Positions 55,441-64,000 of a stretch of DNA of 64,000 nucleotides are shown one piece after another; the stretch's first letter is position 1; each line of letters opens with the position of its first letter. The stretch comes from Haberlea rhodopensis. Its lineage: Eukaryota > Streptophyta > Magnoliopsida > Lamiales > Gesneriaceae. The notes under the pieces were generated by a model, which was given only the letters and a program-made list of their open reading frames with translations, searched no databases and was not told where the DNA came from. Location of the stretch: the NCBI GenBank assembly GCA_907163345.1, contig CAJQUN010000516.1, forward strand, positions 62,001 to 126,000. Direction: 5' to 3'. Position numbers and translations under genes: made by a program.

Positions 55441-55746
55441 ATTCGCCTGGAGCAGCAGAGCATTCACAGCATGCAGCGGGACATTCATAGCATGCAGAGA
55501 GCATTGCAGATGGACCATGAGCAGGTAGCACAGCGTCAGATGGAGTTCATACACTATCAGAGTGCATGGAACACTGCCATGGCCCAGGGCTTTCCAGGTT
55601 TCCAGTTCCCGCCGGAGCCACACTTTGCACCTTATCATCCGCATGCACCTCCACCTTCTGAGTACCCACCATTTCCTCCATATCAGGGCGAGGAGCACCA
55701 CTACCCAGTTCCCCCTCCGGAGCATGATGAGGACGACGATCAGTGA
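55441..55746 (+). pseudogene. C-terminal fragment of an unidentified glutamine/proline-rich protein
   Basis: About 100 codons are open up to TGA at 55744-55746: a Gln/Met-rich heptad-like part (QQSIHSMQRDIHSMQRALQ, VAQRQMEFIHYQSAW) followed by a Pro/Tyr/His-rich part and an acidic end (EHDEDDDQ). Third-position use and absence of stops fit real coding sequence. The start is missing because the frame runs back into the Gy2 LTR. Such tails are seen at the ends of plant transposon-derived proteins, including Athila-associated ones (from memory, uncertain). The function is unknown. Confidence 0.45.
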
Positions 55747-55772
55747 TGATCGTCGTCATGGTATGTGTTTTT

Positions 55773-57260
55773 TGTTGGGATATGCCCTAAGACAAATCAT
55801 TAGATGATTGTTTTGACATACAATGTTTATGATTTTATGAATGGCAATTCATTATTATATATTATTCTTTTAACTGTGCAATGTGAATTAATATATATGT
55901 TAATGTCCTTAGAATAATATTGTATTATTCTTAAAGATGTCCCTAGTCAAGTATTATCATGAATAGGGATAATGATAATACGTAGAGACTAGTATGTGTT
56001 GATCGATGAATTATTCATTGATATGAGATATCAAATCAACATATGGGTACATGTTAGAGAACGATGTACTTGACAGACCCACCATGAGAATGCAACATGG
56101 ATAGTTATATGATCGTCATATGCAATTCTCATAGTGATAATAATGTATGTAATCCTTACGACTTGTGATCATCGGAGATCCCAACATAAGGAGTTATGTA
56201 TCTTGATATCATCAAACGTTACCCGTAACAGGGTAATCTATAAAGGCGACTATTGGATACACTACGAATTATGTAGAGGGATGTTGACTGATCGAGATAG
56301 GATTTGTCCCTCCTATATAACAGGAGATGTGTTTGGCCCTTGATCAAGTGAGAACTAAAATGCATGGCCATGCTCGAATGAGTCGATATGAGATATCGAG
56401 CTTATTTGGTTATTCTAGTTCTACTTGGGGATCAAGAAATAGAGATTGAATATACGAGTATGACTATTCCATGACTCGTGTTCAATCTAAACACAAAGGA
56501 CAAAGGGGTTAAGTTACATGGTTAATATTATCACAAGTTCTAAAGGTTATGTCGAGTCATTGACATTCTTGTAATTTGGGTAGCCTCGATATGTTGCTAG
56601 ACACCGCTCCTTGCTTGTAACGTAAAATGAGATTTTATGTCACTGCCAACATTACAAGATCCTATCGGGTCGCACAAAATATTAAATTGATAAAGGGAAA
56701 TTAAATTCATTGGATGAATTAATTAATTAAGAAGAGTCTTAATAATTATGAGGATTTAATTAAATCATGGGTTTGAGCCCATGAGGCTTTGTGAAAGCCT
56801 TTAATTAAATTGTTTATAGTCATAACAAGGTGATTAATTAGATTAACTCATTCCTTGATATTACAATAATCAAAACCTAAAAGCTCTCAAGCCAAAAACC
56901 TCACGGCCGCCGCCTCCTTCCTCCTTCATCTTCACGGCCGACGTTAATAGTGATCGGAACGGCTGCCGTTTAAGGTTTTGAATCGTGGGGTTGGTTTTGG
57001 TTCAAGAATAAGTCTAGCAACTTGTTCTTGAACGTCCCTTGTTCGTTTATTCGTGTGGATACCGTTGAGGCAAGACCTTGGAGGTGTTGCTCGTGACTCG
57101 GGATCGTTGGACGTAGTGCACCGTGGAATCTGCTCAAACACGCTACAAGGGTGAGACCTTCGTATTCCTTTATCCGATATGAAATCCTATGTATAGATCC
57201 ATTGTTCTAGTAATCCAAAATTTTATTCCGCTGCGTTGTATGCTCTAAGGATTACTAACA
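55773..57260 (+). repeat. Copia-3 5' LTR
   Basis: It starts TGTTGGGATATG and ends GATTACTAACA, with a length of 1,488 bp. It is colinear with the Copia-2 LTR and the reversed Copia-1 LTRs. The small frame 56134-56343 is a shared LTR artefact, since the reversed Copia-1 LTR shows it too (27515-27285). Confidence 0.95.
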
Positions 57261-57261
57261 A

Positions 57262-57274
57262 TGGTATCAGAGCC
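57262..57274 (+). other. Copia-3 primer binding site
   Basis: TGGTATCAGAGCC lies one base after the LTR. Confidence 0.9.
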
Positions 57275-58982
57275 GTGTACAAGGCTCATATCGGATTTAC
57301 GTGATTAAATCGTGTTAATCATATTAGAACAAATATTGCATGCTTTAAAACTGTATTTTCATATATGATATGGAATAAACCGAGTTTGTGAAAATCATCG
57401 TATAATATTATATATGATATAATTGACGGATCGAAATATTTGATAATTCGTGATCAAAATCGGAACATTGGCTCGTGCATGGCTCACGGCCGCTGCCATC
57501 AAATGGCTAGGGTTTTGAACCCTAGTCACCATGGCTCGGCCGCCGCCTCAAATAGGCTAGGGTTTTGAACCCTAGTCACATCAACTCTCGGCCGCCGCTT
57601 GGGCTAGGGTTTTTCAAACCCTTGGCTCGAGATGGTTAAGTCGTCACCGTCATGAACCGTCCATGGTTGGACTGTGGCTTGTGGCTCATGAATTTCGGTG
57701 TTTCGAACAAGTTGGCTCGATAAAAAAAAATAAAGATGGTGCGAGGCGGCTAGGGTTTGGAACCCTAGCGCCGCCGCCGCTCGAGCCATGGTTCGGCCAT
57801 GGGCTAGGGTTTCGAACCCTAGGCCCATAATTGGTCCAGCCGTGTGTTTTTGTGGTTCGAACCATGGTGGTTAGTGATTTAGTCATTTTAGTTCGTGGCA
57901 TGTGATGTCCCGAGCGTACGCTATTTTTCAAAATTCTATTTTACAGTTTTAATTAGAATTAAATTTAAAATGTTTAGAATTTAATTAATTAAATGTTAAT
58001 GCATGCTTTATGTCTTGTTTGAGCATGGTGCGTGGTTATAGCCCTATGACCTATTAGATAGGATTTGTGGATGTTTGTAATTTATAATACGACCTGCGTG
58101 TCGTGCCTTCTCTATTTCATTCTAAATGTAATCCCTCCCCTATGTTCCCCTCGAATGTGAATCGAGGAATTCTATATCTTGTAAATAGTGTAGTTTATTT
58201 TATTGATGGTGATCAATGAAGATGGAGCATCGTGCCGGGATGAGGAGGCCATTCACAAATTGGAGCCAAAGGAAGGTGCTTGTGAAGTTACCTTAGGTTG
58301 ACCCTTAGGATTTCTCATTGGCTTGAGAGAATCGTTAGTAGGGGCTATAACCATGTCACGTTTAATTATGTATGTTGATGCATGATTTATCTTATGTTTT
58401 AGATTGATAATTGTATTACACATATATGTAGATATGTATACAACTATATGTAGTGGACATATTTTAAATTATCAAACTAATCATGAGATCAACAAATCCC
58501 TCTAAAATATTAAGTTTTAGATGCCTTCCAAAATTAAAAGTACTCGTCAATAACTTCGATTGTACATGTGTGGGTTTGCCAAAGCAAAGCACCGTGGCAA
58601 TCTTAGTAAGGCGCGAAAGGATAAAAGTGATATCCGTTATACTTTAAATTGGGTACGACTTAACTAGGTTATCTCAATAGGATTGGGAACTTAGAGGCAT
58701 GGGTTGGATAATAATTCATTTGATGAATTGAACAAAGCGTTGTTCATCCAACTATCCAAGAATTATATATGATATAATTGACAAAGTGTTGTCTACCTAA
58801 ATAACCGAGTTTGGCGATTAGCCAAAGCTAACTCAAGATTAGGCGAAATATGGATCTTGGCCCACTAAAGGTTTCGAGGGTTGATATTTTTTAAACAAAA
58901 TAGTGGGAGTATCATTTAATGTAAGACCATGTTAAATGGTTAAATCATAAACTTATTTTGCATATTTATATTGTAGATATCC
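57275..58982 (+). other. Copia-3 leader with telo-box palindromes
   Basis: The leader is non-coding. Five inverted motifs of the type GCTAGGGTTTNGAACCCTAG lie near 57505, 57547, 57602, 57747 and 57803, two of them flanked by CGGCCGCCGCC. The segment 57900-58980 is well conserved with Copia-2. The frames on the minus strand at 57604-57931 are not supported. Confidence 0.85.
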
Positions 58983-59225
58983 ATGGCAACTAACAACGCT
59001 ACTAGCACTTTATCACTGCGATCGGTCCTTGAGAAGGACAAATTAAATGGGACGAATTTCCTAGACTGGCATAGGAATTTGAGGATAGTCCTCAAACAAG
59101 AAAAGAAACAATATGTCCTGAGGAACCTCCCCTAACAGCTACAAGAGCTGATAAAGATGCTTACAAGAAGCATCAGAGTGACGCACTTGATGTTGGGTGC
59201 CTTATGTTGCCACCATGAACTCTGA
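58983..59225 (+). pseudogene. gag: Copia-3 gag N-terminus, frameshifted and cut
   Basis: It starts MATNNATSTLSLRSVLEKDK and continues LNGTNFLDWHRNLRIVLKQE. Near 59120 two or three bases are missing relative to Copia-1 (TGTCCTGAGG against TGTCCTAGAGG), which shifts the frame. LARD-D begins at 59226, with TCTGA as the last five bases before it. Confidence 0.9.
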
Positions 59226-61810
59226 TGTAAGACCCCAACCCCTTATACTCGTCATTAGTGCATTTATGACGTCGTATGAGTATAAAAAAGTTTCATTCTT
59301 TAAAAGAATCATTAGATGCTTCACATATTATCCATGACATAAATAATACTCAGCAATAAGACTCAATGTTCACCCATTATAACAATGTGGGCATAGGCTC
59401 CCCATAAATTGAGCTATCCCAAAATAAAACACATCACCAAAACAATTCCCAGTCAGGGAAAAACACAATACTTAAACGAAACCAAAATCCTAAGTAAGTT
59501 CCCAGCCAGGGAAAACACCATACTAAGAAGACATCAAAAGTGGGCTTCAACACCCTTATACAGTCCATATACATGCTTCCAGTTGCTCACATACAAGCAA
59601 CAAATAAATAAATACCAATCTAACTGAATAAATAGCGTATACTATTTACCCACACTCATATACGCTTCTGGAAGCGGCATGATCCAACAAGCTCGAACCA
59701 ATAGTACCTGGTGTACCTGTTTCAACAGAAACAGCCCCCACACGGGTGAGCATACTCCAACTCAATATTCATTCACAAATCAATATACGAAATTGTAATA
59801 CAACAATTTAGATTATTCAAAACTCATAAAGTATACTCCCTGTTACAAATTCCGAACTGGCATAGCTATCACGAACTGTTCCTGTTTCAATCTTATATAC
59901 TTGTATAAACATCATGTTCAATAGAATTATTCAAAGCATGATCCTCATCAATGCAATAACTACGACATAACCACAAGTTATCGTTTATACTCAATCATGA
60001 CGAATCTCATCTCGAAGGCAGCTCTACCTATCAATTAATCTCATTCTCAACCACTTCGCATATCGATCATGCCAAAGGCATCAATAATCAACTCGTATAC
60101 CCGGATCTCGTACATCGACGTATCCACCATTCCACGTGTATTAAACTCAATTATCAAACTCAATCACTGAACCTTAAACATCACATTAAAATACATGTAT
60201 GCATGAATATATAATTACTGGGTATACCTGCTCGTACGTCACCACGTACCTTATAGTCGACAACAAGATTATGCTACCCATGCCTCCCGGAGGCTCGTGG
60301 ACTATCTCCCAAGTTAATCTACTCAATAAGATGGGCTTCATTAAAAATCAAAGTAATCAATACTGTAATTCAGCATTGAACCATCAAACAAGGCATATAT
60401 GCAACACATGTAACATCAACTAAAAGTTAATGATTGTATTATCAAAAGAAATACCTTCGTCTTTAGCACTTATCGATCGTGACATTTGCTACAGTATACT
60501 AGCCATTCTTCTAAATCTCACTATTTCAACTTAGGGCGGAGGCATATCATCTAGGTATTTAACTAGCCATTACGTCACATATTATTCATCATATTTCAAT
60601 TCATTACTACGCCTTTTTCAGGAACGTTCTTCCTCATGAAATGCCACGGGAAGTTTGTGCAATTCATTACTTCAAAAATGATATAAAACTCAAAACTACA
60701 ATAATACACAGGCGCAGCTGGAAGTGAAATTCATGGCTGGTAGTGAAATGAATGTCACAACAACTACCTGTTCAAACAGATAAGTTTCGAAGTGTAACCA
60801 AAATGGGGCAGTAGCTCACCTAAGGGACCAATACATACAAACAAATGACAAGTCCCCTAGCTACAACAAGACTCAACAAAATATGACTCTGCTACACTCA
60901 AAGTACAAGTCACGACTGAAACAAAAACTCAATTGTTGAATTTAAGAGCAAGGTGGAATAGAAACCCCAAATTCAACAGCAAGTTCGATTGATACAGCTG
61001 CAGTGGAGAACAAGAAGAAATGATGTGTGTTTATTATCTCCAGCTATAAATCAAACTTGTTACAACCCAACCTAGCGAAGCCTTAATCGACTAAACTTGA
61101 AGCTAAAGTCCTTGAACAGCGATTCACGATCGACATCAACACTTTCCCCAACAATAGCAAGAAATTTGAACCAAAATGCAGAATTTTTTCAGGCCTTTAA
61201 AAACAACGATTTCGGACCAATAATCAGTAAGAAATTTGAGCCCAAAACCACCATATTTTCGAAATAATACAACAGAAAACGTCGAGTCATTGTAGCATAA
61301 GAATCGCACGACTTATCGAGCCACGACCACGCATGAAGGAGAAAGGAACGACTAAAGAACAAGGAAAGATTACACATACAAACCTGTTTGAATTCGTCAA
61401 AATCGTTAGGACCGACTGCTAATGATCGATTGAAAACAAAAGAGGAGGAGGAAAATAAGAGGAAGGCGTGAGGCGTGAGATGTGAGGGAGATAAAGATGG
61501 ATTTTGCTTTTATATTTAATCCTAACCCTAGGTTAAATCTAACCATTCAATTTCATCTCTCCCCAAAATATTCAACTTGCATCTTACATTTAGTAATTTA
61601 TTATTTCCAAGAGTCCCCTTTTTAATTCAATTGCACTACAAGTTCAAATCGAAATTATTTATTCCAACCGGTCCAAAATGACATTCCCAACAATTTAAGA
61701 ATCTCCTTGAACCGCTCCAAAATCCGATACCCAAGAATTAAATCTCGACATATCATATAAACACCATAATTAAATCCATTGCACAATTAATAATTATTTC
61801 GGACATTACA
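59226..61810 (-). repeat. LARD-D 3' LTR
   Basis: The 2,585-bp LTR has the perfect inverted repeat GTACGT (60234-60239) and ACGTAC (60244-60249), CCAGGGAA hairpins (about 59450 and 59510), a diverged GGGCATAGGCTCCCCAT block (59390) and a TATA-like ATATAAAA on the minus strand (61508-61515). Confidence 0.9.
61508..61515 (-). promoter_or_regulatory. Putative TATA box of LARD-D LTR
   Basis: The minus strand reads ATATAAAAGC about 300 bp into the LTR, the same position as in LARD-A and LARD-B. Confidence 0.4.
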
Positions 61811-61830
61811 ATTCTCCCCAACTAATAAAA
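61811..61830 (-). other. LARD-D polypurine tract
   Basis: The minus strand reads TTAGTTGGGGAGAAT before the LTR start TGTAATGTCC, preceded by TTTCGGGGTCGAAATTT. This is close to the LARD-A tract TTGGGGAGAAT. Confidence 0.8.
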
Positions 61831-64000
61831 TTTCGACCCCGAAATTTAAATGCATGCTTACCATTAAAATCCAACTGTAAAATTTACGTACCGGTATACA
61901 GCTCAAGATAGTGACTTGACCATCTGTAGGACGACAGCCATCCGAACCATCACGGCTCACACATGTGCCCCATTACACCAACGCTCGCAAGACTGCAAAT
62001 CACATCACTTTACCATATTTTAACATTAGCACTCAATGAGCTATCATATATGAATACCCTTATTCATATGAATCCTTACGGGATTAACATCATCATATAA
62101 CCGCTAAATCATGCAATCCAGGCATATCATGTGTGTAGCAGAATGTATGACGACACATCAACAATTTTATCGTATAACTAAGCTCATACCTGTGTGGTTT
62201 CAAATGTATGCAACGTATACCAACATCACCACCATTGTCCGTATGAAATAGCAGAACTCTCGAGCCTTTACACATCAACCTCTCATATCATCTTTTGACT
62301 ATTATTTAGCGCAAAGTATTTTACTAAAAACACCATTAGTAATTCTCTTATACGTATATCAATATTATACGCACCAACAACCACATATCATCAATATCAA
62401 TCATAAAGAATGGTCTAACACGTATTCTTACGTCACTATTATACGCACATAACATCATAATATTGTTTATCCCTCAAATTTATCTCATAACTCATCATTT
62501 ATTCTTATCCACTTGGATGAGTTATCTTGTACTGTCCATCGTTCCTTACAAATCACTTGCATAAGCCAGTTAAAACAAGGCATCAACAGCAATATCGAAT
62601 AATTCGTCTCATACCTTTGTAGATGAAATCATCTACAATATACAATAGCATCATAATATCTTGTTCATCACAGTACTCACATACTCTTAAGCATCCGCAT
62701 TTCATCACCCAACTAATCTGTCATAGGACAAGTACAAAATAAACTAATTAGTATTTCTCAAATACTCATAACATAACCACGTACCTTGACATTTACGCAT
62801 TTTGATATTCATAATGTTTCCATCATCGAACATTCATTCCCTGCGTCAAAAGTTTCACGCAATCCTATACACAACATGCTACAGCACACTATTACATATC
62901 TAGATGATTGAAATTCAACATAAGAATCAATTGCATACCTCAATGACGCAATTCATTTCAATCTTTAACTCATCCTCGAACCATTCGAAACATAATAATT
63001 CATTAATCATGAATGGTCACAAAGATCATATGTCCACACACGACATTCATAGTGATCCCACGTCATCCCGTGACGTACCCATTAATAGTGATCACGTTCA
63101 CCTATTACTCCTACAATATATCAATCTAGCATGCTTTTCACAGTAATAAATACCATCTCAAGCGATTATCATTTTCTGTTATTCCATCTGTACATTCGAT
63201 TCTCAAAATTAATATAACTCACTGAGATAATGCAATCAGCATCTATCAACAGATATTAACATATATTCACATGCCAAACCAAACGTAATAGTTTACCTCA
63301 ATTCCTAATGAACACATCATCAATATACATCGCTAGCACAATAACAATACACTAATACTCATGCTAACATAATAGCAGCACATTAATATTCATCGCCCAA
63401 TTACGGCACCCTAATATTCATTGCTAGCACAATAGCAATATATTAATACTAATTGCCAACACTGGCATACATAATCTCATCGCCACTACGGGCATGCACA
63501 ATATCATCGCCACTACTGGCATTCATATACTGTCCATAATCACATCCAATAAAATTACATTCTTAAAACAATAAGAGGTAATAACACTTACTGTACCCAG
63601 TGGATCCACACTCGATCCTTTAAACTGTCCCTGTTCTCAACATAAATATTCCACAAAATATAATTCATATCAATACACAATTGATATACTCATCATCAAT
63701 AACATGACCGTCCAAAAATATTCATCGCCTCGACATATCAGCAGCATTCACAATATTTCCATCGCTTCGATATGATAGCGGCATATATTATAAATCTAAA
63801 TATCACAATATAATCATATCATCATCTCGCCAATAAAGGTCAGCAATATATATGTATCAATCACACCCCGCTATTGCATCCACTGCAGTAAAAATGAAAG
63901 AAAACAATAATGTCTCTTCATCCACTCAAAAATGAAAGAAAACAATAATGTCTCTTCACCCACTCTCTCCATGATTACTTTCACCTATACATTTGATTAT
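61831..64000 (-). other. LARD-D interior: non-coding, hairpin motifs
   Basis: There are no supported genes. The stretch 63300-63540 carries repeated short stems including ATTGCT/AGCAAT (63420-63439) and TGCCA/TGGCA (63454-63467) and TCGCCAC-n-GGCAT units. The frames at 62093-62278 and 62904-63146 have counterparts in LARD-A but reflect DNA homology only. Confidence 0.75.
63300..63540. repeat. Hairpin array in LARD-D
   Basis: Motifs GCTAGCACAATAGCA, GCTAACATAATAGCA, GCCAACACTGGCA and CGCCACTACTGGCA recur at about 25-45 bp, joined by CATTAATATTCAT-like spacers. The arms vary in step, as in LARD-A and LARD-B. Confidence 0.7.

Larger units (their letters stand above)
55773..59225 (+). mobile_element. 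Copia-3: 5' part of a Ty1/copia element
   Basis: LTR (55773-57260), primer site, leader and the first 80 codons of gag are present. LARD-D then interrupts it at 59226, and the rest lies beyond the window. It is the same family as Copia-1 and Copia-2. The five bases before the LTR are TTTTT. Confidence 0.9.
59226..64000 (-). mobile_element. LARD-D: non-coding LTR element, continues past the window
   Basis: The minus-strand 3' LTR (59226-61810) and 2.2 kb of interior are visible. LTR edges are TGTAAGACCCC and GGACATTACA, and the polypurine tract follows. The interior from about 62090 to 63080 is homologous to LARD-A 14280-13310 (reversed). It inserted into Copia-3 gag. No protein domain was recognised. 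Confidence 0.85.

Noticed and set aside
62093..62278. Small frame with a 33-codon counterpart in LARD-A (14049-14150)
   Set aside because: The DNA of the two copies differs at roughly one base in seven and most differences change the amino acid, so the shared frame reflects common descent and not protein constraint.
62904..63146. Frame resembling the LARD-A frame at 13498-13316
   Set aside because: Both are antisense to their elements, low-complexity, and diverge with many replacements and length changes. I see no support for a gene.
1..64000. Host genes, tRNA or rRNA genes
   Set aside because: I looked on both strands for conserved domains, exon-like frames and tRNA-like arms and found nothing beyond retroelement parts. 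A decisive check would be tRNAscan and a protein search.

Overview
The window reads as a heterochromatin-like block of a flowering-plant genome (probably a eudicot). It consists almost wholly of nested LTR retrotransposons, and I found no convincing host gene. The grounds are the element types: Ty3/gypsy chromovirus (Del/Tekay-like) and Athila-like pieces, Ty1/copia elements with a TGGTATCAGAGCC primer site, and clustered AAACCCTA (telo-box) motifs. Every long or domain-bearing reading frame is gag or pol, and most carry frameshifts or stops.

Layout, left to right. 1-1321 is a chromovirus-type LTR fragment. 1322-9409 is Gy1, a minus-strand chromovirus with decayed pol and a deleted gag. 9410-35679 is LARD-A, a plus-strand non-coding LTR element truncated at its left end. 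Its 3' LTR was entered twice: by LARD-B (17007-26267, complete, 2,550-bp LTRs that look identical, target duplication ACTTG) and by Copia-1 (26432-35053, minus strand, target duplication GTATG). 35680-38988 is LARD-C, a minus-strand fragment. 38989-42528 is a minus-strand Athila-like element with gag and protease but no RT or integrase. Copia-2 (42529 onward, plus) interrupts its gag and runs into a 500-base N gap (47490-47989). After the gap comes Gy2 (47990 to about 55440, minus), a chromovirus with gag, protease, RT, RNase H and integrase. It is split between RT and RNase H by an Athila-type solo LTR (49606-51274, target duplication CGCTT). A short proline-rich coding fragment (about 55440-55746) precedes Copia-3 (55773-59225, plus), which is cut inside gag by LARD-D (59226 to the window end, minus).

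The four LARD copies form one non-autonomous family. They share primer-site context with Gy1 and Gy2 (CA, four bases, then TGGTATCAGAGCAGTGG), have a chromovirus-style polypurine tract, and lack recognisable protein domains. It is a reasonable inference that chromovirus proteins mobilise them. Their interiors hold the most unusual signal in the window: tandem arrays of short hairpins whose loop sequence stays constant while the stem arms change together (TAGCG/CGCTA, TGGCG/CGCCA, ATTGCT/AGCAAT, TGCCA/TGGCA). A related AGCG/CGCT series lies inside the Gy1 and Gy2 LTRs. Other points of interest are clusters of GATCGATC palindromes in LTRs of two lineages, a conserved GTACGT/ACGTAC inverted repeat in all LARD LTRs, and telo-box palindromes in the copia leaders.
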